Assembly (NCBI GenBank): GCA_030323885.1
Contig: CM059198.1
Span: forward strand, 10,454,462 to 10,518,461
DNA from: Branchipolynoe longqiensis
Taxonomy: Eukaryota; Annelida; Polychaeta; Phyllodocida; Polynoidae
Length of the DNA stretch: 64,000 nucleotides
Direction of reading: 5' to 3'
The notes beneath the pieces are model-generated. The model was not told the origin of the DNA. It saw only the letters and a program-made list of their open reading frames with translations, and made no database searches. The position numbers were made by a program, and so were the translations under genes. The stretch's first letter is position 1; every line of letters starts with the position of its first letter. Positions 1 through 11,437 of the stretch are shown piece by piece.

Positions 1-120
1 GAGCGCCACTGCACTCAGCCTGCCAGCACTCACTGTGTCATCCACATCACCCAACCAATACATATACATTCAAGCTCAACTGGCTAGGCATACAAATAAC
101 ACATCACATAAAAGCACTCC

Positions 121-153
121 CCCTCCCCCCCCCCCCCCCCCCCCCCCCCCCCC
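121..153. repeat. Poly(C) homopolymer
   Basis: A run of C broken by one T near its start. No gene is visible in the surrounding 1-851. Its length is probably unreliable in the assembly. Confidence 0.9.
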
Positions 154-851
154 ACCCTGCCGTATATCAGAATAAGGCCGTCAGTGTGTTGGCCCATGGT
201 AAAAGGACAAAGAACTGGACAATGATGCTGGGCATGCTTAACGCTGCCAAACTGTGCAGCCAACATAAACAAAGGTATCCTATTACTAAGGATAGTATAT
301 ATATGAAGATGAACCTGAACAAAACGAGCATCTGTGGGGCAGGACCTACCAGAACAAAACAAACCTACTTTGTACAGACAACCGTATGGTTACGCACCGG
401 ATTGTAGAGGAAGGAGGCAACAACCAATGCACAGACATACAGCAAGCGCCACAGAAGTTTGAGAGGATTCAACCAGGCATCCCAATTACTCGAGTCTACC
501 ACGCCAGGGTGCATAGTAACGGCCACCTCCACAACAACCGAAACCATAAATGTTCACAAGTTGTACTCATTAATCATTTGTTGTGGCATAGAAGGGAATA
601 TTAAATGATTAATGAGGACACCAGTTAACTGTTAATAATGTTTCCCTCTTCCTCCACCCCAAATAAATCAATAATTAATCCAAGAAATAAAAATCCAACA
701 GATGGAATCGCAGTCTTTTTTTTTTTCGTTATTCACCCATAACAGTCAAAAGAATTTTTGTTTTTTTTAACTATCCATAGATTTGTTTGTCACCACACTC
801 AACTCATGTCATTGCACTAGAATAGTTCCTCTGCACCCCCTAGCAGATCAT
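154..851. other. No gene recognised
   Basis: AT-rich sequence with only short chance reading frames and T-rich runs near 715-765. I see no domain, splice-flanked exon or RNA gene. Confidence 0.5.
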
Positions 852-864
852 AAAAGGCGACAAA

Positions 865-1036
865 CTGGTGTGCTCAGTGTCAGGATAATGTGACTGAGGG
901 GGATACCAGGTCATGGTGCCGGCGGCCTGGTTTCCCAGTGGGACAGCACTATAAAGTCGCCATGAGTGCGCACTGTCACAAGTCAGTACCCGTCCTGATA
1001 TGACCTTAGATATTGCTAGGACGTAAAACAACAACT
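865..1036 (+). mobile_element. 5'-truncated SINE, family 1
   Basis: This matches the body and tail of the full-length SINE at 13552-13870 but lacks its tRNA-like head. It ends in the shared tail (TGCTAGGACGTAAAACAACA). A perfect 13-bp target-site duplication, AAAAGGCGACAAA, flanks it at 852-864 and 1037-1049. The duplication and 5' truncation indicate insertion by LINE machinery acting in trans. Confidence 0.85.
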
Positions 1037-1049
1037 AAAAGGCGACAAA

Positions 1050-1737
1050 TGAGGCGACTCGTTTGCCCTGAGTCATGGCTCATGTTGGTGGAGGAAGGGA
1101 TCCTGGTGTATGAGGACTGAAAGGGGCCAAGACTCCTTGTGTACCAACACTGCACTTTGGCCCCGACCTCATCTAGATGAGAGGTTGGACTGGCCCATTC
1201 CGATCAATCAGCTGGTCATGCCAAGCCCTAGGTAGATTAATGGAGAATGAATATATCATATTATACACCAACTGTATTCATCTTTATATATATCACTCAT
1301 ATCAGGTCATTCTTCACTTCCTAGAAGACGGTGACTAGGGTCAATCTAGTACTGATTAGTGCTTTTTTGCCACCATATTATCCTCGTATCCCTGGTGTAT
1401 ATCTGTTGGTTACTGCAGCACTACACACCCCAGTTTTTAGGGCTCCATGGTGGCTGGGGAGCGAGGATGACAAAACTTAAAAAACAAACTATGGCTACAC
1501 AAACCCCCCCCCCCCCCCCAATTGAAAGACAACTTCGGACTCAAATTCGGACTCATGTCCGAATGCTGATGATTGGCCACGTTCCATTATGATCGTATCA
1601 ATAAGTGACGAGGCATGCGCACGCTGTTGGGCAAAGTGTCGACAATGATCAGGAGAATCAAACGAAGGGGAGGTGATTCTTCTATAGTCCAGCACTTTAA
1701 ACACCACCATTCTCATATCACTCGATGAAATAGTGAA
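1050..1737. other. No gene recognised
   Basis: Intergenic sequence with a short poly(C) run near 1507-1519. No conserved coding stretch was recognised. Confidence 0.45.
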
Positions 1738-1847
1738 GAATTGGCTTGCACCTTTGCTGGAAACTCATCTTTGGCAAACTGCCTCCCAAGCTTTCTGGCC
1801 ATCAAGGAACGCCAAGAGCAAAAGCTCTTGGACCTTTCCTCTGATGG

Positions 1848-1908
1848 TGACCATCCTGATATGACCTTAGATGTTGCTAGGATGTAAAACAAAAAAAACA
1901 CAAACAAA
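1848..1908 (+). mobile_element. Minimal SINE-tail insertion
   Basis: Only the last ~45 bases of SINE family 1 and an A-rich tail are present. A perfect 8-bp duplication, TCTGATGG, flanks it at 1840-1847 and 1909-1916. Removing the insert and one duplication rejoins the LINE reading frame, so this is a genuine, extremely 5'-truncated insertion and not a repeat fragment left by deletion. Confidence 0.85.
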
Positions 1909-2477
1909 TCTGATGGCGAGGAGCACTACAACTTGCCATTCAGTATGGGTGAGTTGAGGTGTTCTTTGGAAAGCTTGCATGACACAGCAGTTGGACCTGA
2001 TGGAATTCATTATCAATTTTTTAAACATCTCCCTGAACCTGTGCTGAGACTGCTTCAACTCTTCAACAACATCTGGGAGTCGGGCGTCGTCCCCGCCTCT
2101 TGGCGGGAGGCGACAGTAATACTGATTCCCAAACTTGGTAAAGACAAGAGTGAAGCCAACAACTATCGTCCCATAGCTCTCACAAGCTGCATCTGTAAAA
2201 CCATGGAGCGTATGGTAAACAACCGCTTCGTCTGGCTACTGGAGTCAGGACACCACCTGTCCAATATGGCTTCAGACGCGGCCACAGCACCCTCAACCAT
2301 TTGGTTCACATGGAGACTTTCCTTAAGAAGGAGCACGTTGTGTCTGTCTTTTTCGACCTTGAAAACGCCTATGACACAATGTGGCAGCATGGCATCATGG
2401 AAGATCACTGTGTGATCGGCCTTCGTGGCTACCTGCCAATTTTCATCAAGAACTTTCTAGCATTCAGGCATTTCCGC

Positions 2478-2776
2478 CCTGTGTTGGTGGACCATGTGAT
2501 CGTTGGTTCGAACCCTGGTCGAGTCAAACCAATGACTTCAAAATTGATACTTGTCACTTCCTAGCCTGGCATTCGGCATTATTGGGATATGGCAAGGACT
2601 GGTTGGCTCAGTGTCAGGATAAGGTGACTGAGTGGGATATCAGGTCATGGTGCTAGCGGCCTGGTGTCCCAGCGGGTCAGCAGTATAAAGTCGCCATGGG
2701 TGCACACTGTCACTAGTCAGTACCCTTCCTGATATGACCTTAGATGTTGCTAGGATTTAAAACAACAAACAAAGGA
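2478..2776 (+). mobile_element. SINE family 1 inserted in LINE
   Basis: A nearly full-length SINE. The tRNA-like box B (GGTTCGAACCC) lies near 2510, the body at 2560-2740, and the tail is A-rich. An 8-bp duplication, ATTTCCGC, flanks it at 2470-2477 and 2777-2784. It interrupts the reverse transcriptase just after motif A, so it is younger than the LINE copy. Confidence 0.88.
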
Positions 2777-3883
2777 ATTTCCGCAGCTGCGTCAAAACTA
2801 CCTATTCCAGCCTACACTCACAGGAACTAGGAGTACCTCAAGGGAGCATACTGGCCGTGACCCTTTTCGGGGTCAAGGTCAACGGTATTGCTACTGCTGT
2901 AAAGCAGGGGGTCTCCTGTAGTCTTTTCAGTGGAAGACTTTGTTTTATATTACAGCTGTGCTAAGATGAATGTCAGAGAGACAGCTACAATTAAGCATAA
3001 ATCGGATCCATCGATGTTGAGCTCTGAACAGATTCAAAGACCAAAACAGTCTGCATGCACTTCTGCCTGCTGCGTAGAATGCATGCGGAACTGGAGCTGA
3101 CCCTTGATGGGGATCCCATTAAAGTCATTTAAGAAACCAAATGTTTGGCCCTCATTTTTTACACAAAACTTTCTTTTGTGCCACATATAAAGTACCTGAA
3201 AACCAGATGCCTGAAAGCGCTAGATATTCTGAGGGTGCATCCAAGGAAACAAACGAGCTGATCAGGCTGCGAAGAAGGCCCTGAACTGTGATCTTGAACC
3301 ATGTCTAATCCCTCACTCTGATCTGAAACCACTAATAACCACCCACCTCAAATCCAAATGGCAACATGAGTGGGATGAAAACATTAATACACTGCAAGAA
3401 ATTGAATCATCTGTGGGAAAACCACCAGACTCATGCGGGAGGTCGGTGGGACAAAGTGGTCCTTAGCCGCTGCCGTATTGGACGCTTGTGGCTTACACAT
3501 GCTTTTCTGCTCAAGGGGGAACCGCCCCCTGAATGTATTGGGTGTTAGTCCCCTCTGACACTCAAAACACATTTTTACTAAGTTGTGTTGATTTTTTGGC
3601 CCTGCGCCAACAAATTTACACTGCAGACACTATGCATGACCTTTTTACTAAGGTAAAGCAAGAAAACACCACCTCATATAGTTGACTAAATAAATTCTAT
3701 CAATTAGTAATAAAACCTTTCATTTTTTGTTGGAAATTTTATTTCCCTTGGCCACAAATATATAATTGTGAGCTTTTTAATTTAATGAGTGTCTATTGGC
3801 ACATAATTGATTGTATACTTTTTACATGTAAAAGCGATGGTTTGAATAATTTTTAAAAAACAGTTCTCGTCGACACGGGTTAT

Positions 3884-4162
3884 GTCACTGCACTCAGTTC
3901 ATATCACCGCACTCGGTTCTGGTCACTGCACTCAGGTCACCACACTCAGCTCAGGTCACCACACTCAGATAATGTCACCACACTCAGATAATGTCACCAC
4001 ACTCAGATAATGTCACCACACTCAGCTAATGTCACCCCACTCAGCTCATGTCACCGCACTCAGCTCTGGTCACCACCCTCAGCTCTGGTCACCACCCTCA
4101 GCTCAGGTCAGCGCACTCAGCACTGGTCACTGCACTCCGAACTGGTAACTGCACTCAGCTCT
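3884..4162. repeat. ~20-bp minisatellite
   Basis: About fourteen imperfect tandem copies of a unit close to GTCACCACACTCAGCTCAG, with variants such as GATAATGTCACC. Short frames across it are artefacts of the repeat. Confidence 0.9.
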
Positions 4163-4423
4163 GCTTTGGGAAATTGTTACAAGGACATAAAACCCCACTA
4201 ACCCCTTATGGTTTTTGAACAGTCAGCAATAACATTTCCTCTTTTGATTCATGTATATAATCTATGGAAATTGGGTATCAAATTAAGGTGAACTATTAGA
4301 ATCCTCTCCTTTCCATATTTTTTCTTGAAGATTTATACTGCCTATCATGGATAAGTCTGAATAGACTTGTTTTCACCATTAGACAGTTTGTCGATAAAAA
4401 GCCTGCGTCTACACTTTTACTGA

Positions 4424-4617
4424 CCCAAGGGATTTTTAACCTCCAACACCACATAGACATGGTATGAGAGCAACTGGCCTTTGATGTCGCTGTAAGTTAT
4501 ACACAGCGGTGGAAATACAAATTGGCAGAGGTGGGGGGCACGGGGAATCGAACCACCGACCTTCAGATTAGGAGTCCGACCTAGAAAAAAGTCAGACACT
4601 CTAACCACTCCGCCATA
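4424..4617 (-). mobile_element. tRNA-derived SINE, family 2
   Basis: Read on the minus strand, the head has a tRNA-like box A (TGGCGGAGTGGTTAGAG) near 4616 and a box B (GGTTCGATTCC) near 4550. An unrelated body ends near 4424. The spacer between the boxes is too long and does not fold as a tRNA. It lies in an intron just upstream of a lipin exon. Target duplications were not resolved. Confidence 0.7.
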
Positions 4618-4804
4618 TAAAACAAATGGAATGTTTTGTCTGGTTTTGTATCAATCCGTCCATGGAAAATCTTGTGTAAGCTATCCACAGGAGAGGACTT
4701 AGCATCGAACAATCACTTTTGGTTTCAGTATGCACAGATGTTTCTTTGTTTGATAGATTTACTATAGTATTTCAGAGATTAATCTGTGTTATGTTTATTT
4801 CCAG

Positions 4805-4908
4805 GACGTTTGGGCGTACCGTGCTATGGGGATCCCAATAACACGTATCTTCACAGTTAATCATAAAGGAGAACTTAAAATAGAACTTACACACGCCTTT
4901 CAGTCATC
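4805..4908 (+). CDS. LPIN: Lipin, penultimate coding exon
   Basis: The exon is bounded by a TTTCCAG acceptor and a GTGAGT donor and ends in phase 2. It encodes a segment beginning DVWAYRAMGIP and containing RIFTVNHKGEL, the signature of the lipin C-terminal catalytic (LNS2/HAD) domain edge, where vertebrate lipins have DVxAYxxVGxPxxRIFTVNPKGEL. Lipin is a magnesium-dependent phosphatidate phosphatase that makes diacylglycerol at the ER membrane, and it also acts in the nucleus. The catalytic DxDxT exon lies outside the window. The open frame, good splice sites and conserved residues indicate a working host gene. Lipin assignment is from recalled family sequence. Confidence 0.88.
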
Positions 4909-5986
4909 GTGAGTACTTGTAACTAGTGTGATAAAGGTCCAAGTATAAAAGGTACACGCTGTGTGTTGGTTACACAGGACCAATAAATGAGCTTTAATTT
5001 GGTATATGATAGACATATATTTAAAACAAAATCAAATTATGCCAAACAAAAAACACCCTGTGTTTCATTCAGTGTTGAAGGCAAATTTTGTTCAAGTAAA
5101 TATACAAATCTTAAAATGTGAATATCTTGAAAAGTAAACCCGATAGAACCTTTCTGTTTTGTTGTGTTGTTTGGCATTTAACTAGCACTGTCTGATAAAA
5201 TTTAATTAACGACCCAGTTTAAAGATCTAAATGATGACTGCCGGTACCTACTTCTAATTATTTCTACATTACTTGGTAAGCATAATATAATATAGCAAAC
5301 CTTGCTTAACGCAGATTGGTTGAGTATTTTGTATATTTGGAAAAATGAACTATTGCATTAGCAATGCTTTCCTGAAATAGAAGTATAGCTATTTGCTATG
5401 TGATGAATTTGTAGCACTGTTTCTGTAAGTTGGGAAGCGAAAAGGAGTGGTGAATGTGTAATTGTAACTGCCAAGTGAGTTTTTCAGGCATGTTATTTCT
5501 CCGATTTTAACCGGAATTCTGCGTTTTTTCGGGGTGCCGGGTTTAAAAAAAAGAATTCTGGAACACCGCTGGCGACTCAGTGGGATGCTGTGTGTCCCCA
5601 CGATGACCTAAGAAAATGTTCAGGTTTTTTTCCTGGACCCAATCACATGCCTGGTGTTGGTTCTAAACCTGAAGCACGTAATGAGGCCTCCATCACAGTG
5701 TTTGCACCATTTTCAAATCTATTACCTCAGTTGGACCAGAACCACGCCATTAAGCTGACAGATGTGGCTTATTGAATTGAATGTTTTTTAAGCATTCAAT
5801 ATGGTATGGTGGAATTTGATCGGCCTATCCATCCCCCTCCACAGTACATCCATGTTCTGCTTTTATCGAAATAGTATTGCCAATTAAACACTCAAGAATT
5901 TGCGATATTAAAAAAAGCACCCAGACACTCAATACGGTGACTTACTTGATGTTACTTAACGATTAATGCAAACCTCTGCTTTATAG

Positions 5987-6200
5987 GTACACAAAGCTGA
6001 GTGACATCGCTGATCATTTCTTCCCACCATTGGTCCATAAGGATGTGCCAGACGGTGCCTCCGCCACCGGCCAAGTCCACGCAGGTAACTTCCCTGCATC
6101 TGAAGAGTTCAGCACATTCACCTACTGGAGGGAACCCATAGTAGACATCGGCCAGGACCTGGAGGACTTTAAAGGACGAGAGGCACCGCCTGCTAGTTGA
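5987..6200 (+). CDS. LPIN: Lipin, final coding exon
   Basis: The acceptor is CTTTATAG. The first base completes a split Ser codon with the exon at 4805-4908, and the frame runs to TGA at 6198-6200. The peptide begins YTKLSDIADHFFPPL and contains FSTFTYWREPI, the lipin C-terminus (SYxxLxxxVxHxFPxL ... FxxFxYWRxPxP in family members). It is about as long as the vertebrate C-terminal tail. The intron of about 1.1 kb has no recognised repeat. The 3' UTR should begin at 6201; I could not place its end. Confidence 0.9.
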
Positions 6201-8390
6201 CGTGTCAATGGCAACTTCACGTAAACCTCCCCTCCCATAGCAACCATTTAGATCTATCTGTGATCTAGCAGGCCTCGATTAAATAGCAACTATTTAAAGT
6301 TTATATATACATTTAGATTGAGTAATGTAGTGTATGGATTATTAGACTTTATCCACGTGTGATTGAAATCTGAGGTTTGTAATCAACACATTATTTATTA
6401 TGTCACCCTAGTATTGTTAGAAATATCACATTTGTGATAGTTTCTTTGAATTTATTAGTTAACCTGAAATTAACTGACCATTTTTCTCTATTTCTAAGAC
6501 GAATTGACACTTATGAACTAGATCGGTGACATTAATTTGTTTAAAAGGTAAAGAAATAGCAATTATCTATCTATAAGATCCTTACTTTGCTGTAGTTTTT
6601 ATTAGTAAGTACAATGTAAAGTTGAATTCATGAATTGTTATTGTTTCTTGTCCCTACTTTACAGCCGGAGATTGTGGATCATTATAGTGGTTCAGTTAGA
6701 ACTGGCCTAAATTGAAAGTAGTACCAGTGAAGCGGTACAAGTACCATTAGCAGAAAATGATAGAATTCCTTGTACGGTACTAAAACAAACGGTGTAGTTT
6801 GGCGTTGATAGTGTAAATGATGTGGTTCAGGAACGGGAGATATATAATGGGTCCTTCTCTGAACCTGTTTCCACGTTACGATGATGATAGTTAATTCTTT
6901 CTTTATCTGGTAGCAACTCAAATAGTTATTGTTGCCTGTTAAGTATTATTTAATCTATCACGCAAAATGTATCAAAAGTATGCTAGTATAATTTCGTGCT
7001 AAAATGAAAATTTACACATCGACACCATGCATTTTACACAAACTTTTAAACTTTTTTCTTGTACGACAATCTTTTCCACCATTGATATGGTGGAATATAT
7101 AGTATGGTACACCGTGAGTGGTTGTAATCAATGAAATCTTGTTTGAATTTGATGTCTGTTACACAAGTGATTTTAATGTGTTGCTCAATATGTATAAGAT
7201 CAAAATCAAGTAGTGAAATACCTTTTTTTGTTCAACTCTATGCACATGTAAATGTTGATGCAAACATGTTTTTTGCTATTATTTTGAATGTTTTCACTAA
7301 CGGTCTCCATCACACCTGGGTGCCCAGTTTCAGAGATGGTCGCATGATGCTGCGATCAGTGTTGATTCATACTTTGTTGAGTTGTTGCGCAAGTCGCCTT
7401 TCCCTGTTCTTCACATGAATAATGTTTATGTGTGATTATAGTACCAAAGTTACTAGGGCTCTGATAGGTTGTGTGCGCGAACTGCTAAGATGCCATGCGG
7501 CATAAGCCCACCTGTTTTCACTGCTGGAACTACCTAGTTAGGCATGACATGAAGAGTCGGTACACGAAGAGCTGAGTTTGGTGGGGCTCGGTAAGCGGAG
7601 TCAGTAATTTGTTTTGTGTTGACGGGTCTGTTACGTGTTGGGCTGTGGATTGTGATCGTACTGCGATAACACGTTTTCCTCTCTTTTTGAACTCAAATCA
7701 ATTTGTCCAATGTTACCTTATGTTATGCCCCGGTTTTAAGCAGTTCGATGTCGTTGCACATATATTGTTTGATAGAAATACTGCGATAAATTATTGCTAT
7801 GCCCTGTGTTCAATAAGATGTTCTTCCTTTAAAAGAATCTACAACCAATTTAAGCGTAACTGTACTATATACGACATGGTGGTACTAGACACAACTACTG
7901 AATTGCTTTGGCATGTGTTGAATGAATAGGAGTAAAATTAATATCTGTATCGTAAAAGAAATGCCTCGTGCTACTTACCACAGGTAAGGCTGAACGTCCA
8001 TTAAGTTGCAGGAGCATTTAATCTGATTGACAATTTTCCAAACGAAAAGCCTGTTGCGTGTCTCGATATAGTCCCATTGTAATGTATCACCTTACCAACA
8101 TGATGCATTGTGGTATAGGTGTGCTTAGGATCTGACATCCTGACGGACTTTGTCCCCAAAACGCTTAACTAATCAAATGATTATTGCAGGTTTGTCCAAG
8201 ATATGTGGTGTGTGCTTTGTGTCAGACTTTGTACTTCGGTTATTATCACTTAGATGGCGGTAGGAGTACCGAATATACCAAACTGGGAATAAAACATTGC
8301 AGTAATGTTGTGTGAAGGGTGGTTGAGCTTCATATATAGTGTTGGTTATGTATCTGGAAGTGACAACTATAATAATGTGATGATAGTATT
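6201..8390 (+). other. Lipin 3' flank, probable 3' UTR
   Basis: AT-rich, without a recognisable gene. It holds one copy (7079-7127) of a 49-bp sequence repeated exactly at 11692-11740. Frames of about 100 codons near 7131-7929 show no family features and are taken as chance. Confidence 0.4.
7079..7127 (+). repeat. 49-bp exact direct repeat, copy 1
   Basis: It begins CCATTGATATGGTGGAATAT and ends GAGTGGTTGTAA, and is identical to 11692-11740, 4.6 kb away. The interval between the copies contains the split-direct-repeat element but also unrelated sequence on both sides, so the pair is not a simple target duplication of that element. Confidence 0.9.
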
Positions 8391-8825
8391 GATGCGCGAG
8401 AAGGAAGAACAGAGGCGGAGGTGGGAAAACTGAGGCGTTTATTGTGACGCCTCGGGCAACATACAGAGAAACAGTGAAATAACAATAAATGACAAAGTAA
8501 GGTACAAACAGGGTAACTGAGGAGGTAAACAGGCTGAGGAGGCAGAGCAATACAGGGGGCTCATGAGGAGCAGGGGGCTCGCGAGGAGCAAGAGTCAGGG
8601 GCTCATGAGGAGCAGAGGATAAATAGTGAGGGGCTCATAAGGAGCAGTGTAATAATGAGGATAAAGGGCTCAGAAGGAGCTGGTAAGAGAGTCAGTGTGG
8701 GGCTCAGATGGGTAACGGGGAAGAGAGGTAAATAAGGAAAGGATAAATGATGATGAGCGGAGTAGCTAAGGAGCAGAGTTCAAAAGTCAGTGGAGTGAGG
8801 GGGTGCCGAGGAGCCCTCCGCCGCA
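8391..8825 (-). repeat. Split direct repeat B2
   Basis: Nearly identical to B1 at 9308-9743. Read on the minus strand it carries AATAAA in the loop of a 7-bp hairpin (arms 8432-8438 and 8447-8453) and ends in CGCGCATC. It should supply the 3' end of the element RNA. Confidence 0.85.
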
Positions 8826-9307
8826 GAGGGGGGAGGGTAGAGGAGGGAGAGTTGGGTGGGTGGGTGGAGAAGAAGAAGGGGCAGAGAGCTGGAAGGCGGC
8901 TGGAGGCTGAGTGCCTGAGGGAGGCCGGCGGGCGGCCTTATAGGGGGGGAAGTGAGCAGAGGCAGGAGGGGGGTGAGTCGCTCAGAGGGCCTGGTGAGTG
9001 AGCATGGCGGGGGTGAGTCGCTCAGGGGGCGGGGGGAGGTGAGCTAGTGGCGGGGTAGTGAGTCGTCAGGGGGGGGGGGGTGAGGTGAGCAGTGCAGGAG
9101 GGGGGGGTGAGTCGCTCAGGGCGGGGGGAGGTGAGCTCAGTGGCGGGGGTGAGTCGCTCAGGCGGCGGGGGGAAGGTGAGCAGTGGCGGGGGTGAGTCGC
9201 TCAGGGGCGGGGGGAGGTGAGCAGTGGCAGGAGGGGGGGGGAGTCGCTCAGGGCCGGGTGAGTCGCTCTCCCTCCCCTCGCATCAAACGAAATGCTTCGC
9301 ATTACGA
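8826..9307 (-). repeat. Split direct repeat A2
   Basis: Matches A1 at 10979-11437. It contains a GTGAGTCGCTCAGGG-type minisatellite and ends (element start) with GGTCGTAATGCGAAGCATTT on the minus strand. A CCTTATA box-like sequence near 8936 suggests that the A unit holds the promoter (inference). Confidence 0.85.
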
Positions 9308-9743
9308 CCGATGCGCGAGAAGGAAGAACAGAGGCGGAGGTGGGAAAACTGAGGCGTTTATTGTGACGCCTCGGGCAACATACAGAGAAACAGTGAAAAT
9401 AACAATAAATGAAGTAAGGTACAAACAGGGTAACTGAGGAGGTAAACAGGCTGAGGAGGCACAGAGCAATACAGGGGGCTCATGAGGAGCAGGGGGCTCG
9501 CGAGGAGCAAAGAGTCAGGGGCTCATGAGGAGCAGAGGATAAATAGTGAGGGGCTCATAAGGAGCAGTGTAATAATGAGGATAAAGGGCTCAGAAGGAGC
9601 TGGTAAGAGAGTCAGTGTGGGGCTCAGATGGGTAACGGGGAAGAGAGGTAAATAAGGAACAAGGATAAAATGATGATGAGCGGAGTAGCTAAGGAGCAGA
9701 GTTCAAAAGTCAGTGGAGTGAGGGGGTGCCGAGGAGCCCTCCA
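9308..9743 (-). repeat. Split direct repeat B1
   Basis: A copy of B2. It abuts A2 at CGACC/GATGCGCG, which is the same junction a circular copy of the element would have. It repeats the poly(A)-signal hairpin (arms 9351-9357 and 9366-9372). Confidence 0.85.
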
Positions 9744-10293
9744 CCAAAAGTAGGAGAGGGCTTGAGGCGCGCCCGAGGTGATGATCCGAGGCGGGGGTCC
9801 GGGGGTGGAGGTCTGGGCGGAGAAAGCTGGCGGCGCGCCCGAGGCGGAGCAGGTGGGGCGGGCCGGCCGAGCGGTGGGCCGTGTCGGGGGTCAGGCTCCC
9901 TCTCGGGGCGGGAAGTGTCAGGGGCCTGCATCGACAGGGAGCGGGCGGCCAAAAAAGGGAAGGCCCGCTCCTTGGCGGGATCCGGTGAGGAGGTCCGACC
10001 AGGGTCGATCAGGGGGGCAGCGAACTCCTCGGGGCTGGATGGGGTGGTGGTCGGGGTCTGGGCGGAGTTGAAGGCGGTGTCGTGAGGATCGGTGGCAGAG
10101 GGTTCCTCCTGAGGCTGGGCTGGGATGCGGTCCGAGGTGTGATGCCCGAGGTGATGATCCTCGGCTGGGGCTTGGCGGCGCTGCGTTCGATGGTCACTGG
10201 GAGGTTGTCGGCTGGGCTTGCGGGGCTGTCGGCAGTGGTGGGGGTGAGGCGCCGGAGGGGTCCCCCCGGGCCGGCCGGGGGGAGGCCGGCGGA

Positions 10294-10980
10294 TCAAAAA
10301 TCCGCCGAGGTGGCGGGGGTCTGGCGCTCACGGGCTTGCTTGGTGATGCAGTCGGCCTCGGAGTGCATAGTGAGTACGCGCCTCACGTTTGCGCAGTAGG
10401 CGCATGCGTGACGGCGCTTGTCCCCCGCCTCGCCGTGGGCTTCCCCGACGGAAGCCCGATCGCACGAGGCGGGGTCTCGGTTCCAGGCCGGGCAGGGAGC
10501 CCCGTGAGTGAGCCTGTCGTAGGCGACTCGGGCGTCGACTTGGACTCGGGTGAAGTGGGGGGCTCGGTGTGGAGGGTCGAGTTGGCGGGGTGCGATGGCG
10601 GTAGTCTGCTGAGGTGGCATGGCTATACATTCGACCCTAAGGAGGTTCAGGGCCACTGGGTCGTGCCACCCGTGGGGGAGTCGGCCGTCCGCGATCCAAG
10701 TAAACACCGTCTCGGAATAATGGCGGACGGTCGCCCACGGGTAGACGAGGTGATCCTGGAGGACGGTGAGGATGTGGTGATGTAGTCCGGGGTCGGAGTG
10801 GGCGGGGAAGTCGGGGTGGTTGATGAGGGAGAGAAGGGCGAGGTTGTACTCGTCCTTCGTCGCTTCCCCCCTCTTCACCGACTTCCTCTCTGCCCCCCTC
10901 TGCACAAGGTCACAAGGAAAGACATAATCGACCGGGATACCTTGCCGCCTCACTGAGTGGCGCGCCTCGGCGGAGGCCAA
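10294..10980 (-). CDS. Gag-like protein of split-direct-repeat element
   Basis: A 228-residue frame with no break. Its core (about residues 17-115) contains YVFPCDLVQRGAERKSVKRG and TVFTWIADGRLPHGWHD, shared with the frames at 56065 and 44841. A C-terminal Cys/His cluster (CPAWNRDPASCD ... HACAYCANVRR ... HSEADC, about residues 155-210) looks like a nucleic-acid-binding zinc knuckle. The end, SADF-stop, is conserved in all three copies. Capsid-like structural role is inferred from position and zinc motif. The N-terminal region found in the 56-kb copy is absent, so this frame may be shortened. Confidence 0.75.
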   Translation of the reverse strand: MASAEARHSVRRQGIPVDYVFPCDLVQRGAERKSVKRGEATKDEYNLALLSLINHPDFPAHSDPGLHHHILTVLQDHLVYPWATVRHYSETVFTWIADGRLPHGWHDPVALNLLRVECIAMPPQQTTAIAPRQLDPPHRAPHFTRVQVDARVAYDRLTHGAPCPAWNRDPASCDRASVGEAHGEAGDKRRHACAYCANVRRVLTMHSEADCITKQARERQTPATSADF

Positions 10981-11178
10981 GAAGAAGAAGGGGCAGAGAG
11001 CTGGAAGGCGGCTGGAGGCTGAGTGCCTGAGGGAGGCCGGCGGGCGGCCTTATAAGGGGGGAAGTGAGCAGAGGCAGGAGGGGGGTGAGTCGCTCAGGGC
11101 CGGGGGGAGGTGAGCAGTGGCGGGGGTGAGTCGCTCAGGGGCGGGGGGAGGTGAGCAGTGGCGGGGGTGAGTCGCTCA

Positions 11179-11212
<34 letters not shown>

Positions 11213-11437
11213 GGTGAGCAGTGGCAGGAGGGGGGGGTGAGTCGCTCAGGGCCGGGGGGAGGTGAGCAGTGGCGGGGGTGAGTCGCTCAGGGCCGGGGGG
11301 AGGTGAGCAGTGGCGGGGGTGAGTCGCTCAGGGGCGGGGGGAGGTGAGCAGTGGCAGGAGGGGGGGGTGAGTCGCTCAGGGCCGGGTGAGTCGCTCTCCC
11401 TCCCCTCGCATCAAACGAAATGCTTCGCATTACGACC
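10979..11437 (-). repeat. Split direct repeat A1
   Basis: The 5' terminal repeat of the minus-strand element. It includes a 33-base poly(G) run at 11179-11211 and several copies of the GTGAGTCGCTCAGG unit. A CCTTATAAGG sequence near 11050 is a candidate TATA element. Confidence 0.8.

Larger units (their letters stand above)
1738..3875 (+). pseudogene. Jockey-like LINE reverse transcriptase remnant
   Basis: Broken reading frames carry non-LTR reverse-transcriptase motifs in order. These are a finger region near 1990-2270 (AVGPDGIHY, YRPIALTS), the catalytic motif A segment FFDLENAYDT near 2355, and a GVPQGSI-like motif near 2835. After an internal deletion that removes the YADD region, an RNase H C-terminus follows near 3235-3560, with a Cys/His tail resembling VVLSRCRIG...CIGC. 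The 3' tail at about 3760-3875 matches that of the copy at 47520-48925. Two SINE-derived insertions split it (1848-1908, 2478-2776). Frameshifts, stops and the deletion make it a dead copy. Family placement in the Jockey group with RNase H is from motif recognition. Confidence 0.85.
8391..11437 (-). mobile_element. Non-autonomous YR retroelement with split direct repeats
   Basis: Read on the minus strand the order is A1 (11437-10979), a gag-like frame (10980-10294), a GC-rich linker, then B1 (9743-9308), A2 (9307-8826) and B2 (8825-8391). A1/A2 and B1/B2 are direct repeats, the arrangement known for PAT/Ngaro-type tyrosine-recombinase retrotransposons. The linker and gag align with the element at 55826-61334, but reverse transcriptase, RNase H and recombinase are missing. 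The linker runs directly into the last codons of the recombinase (LLVEGSS-like). So it has an internal deletion and would need enzymes supplied in trans. No target-site duplication was seen at its ends. Confidence 0.85.

Noticed and set aside
9710..10297. Pro/Arg-rich frames on both strands of GC-rich elements
   Set aside because: They lie in the linker and repeats of the YR element. High GC removes stop codons, and the conserved gag and pol frames lie elsewhere. The same applies to 56248-57936 and 58199-60607 on the minus strand.
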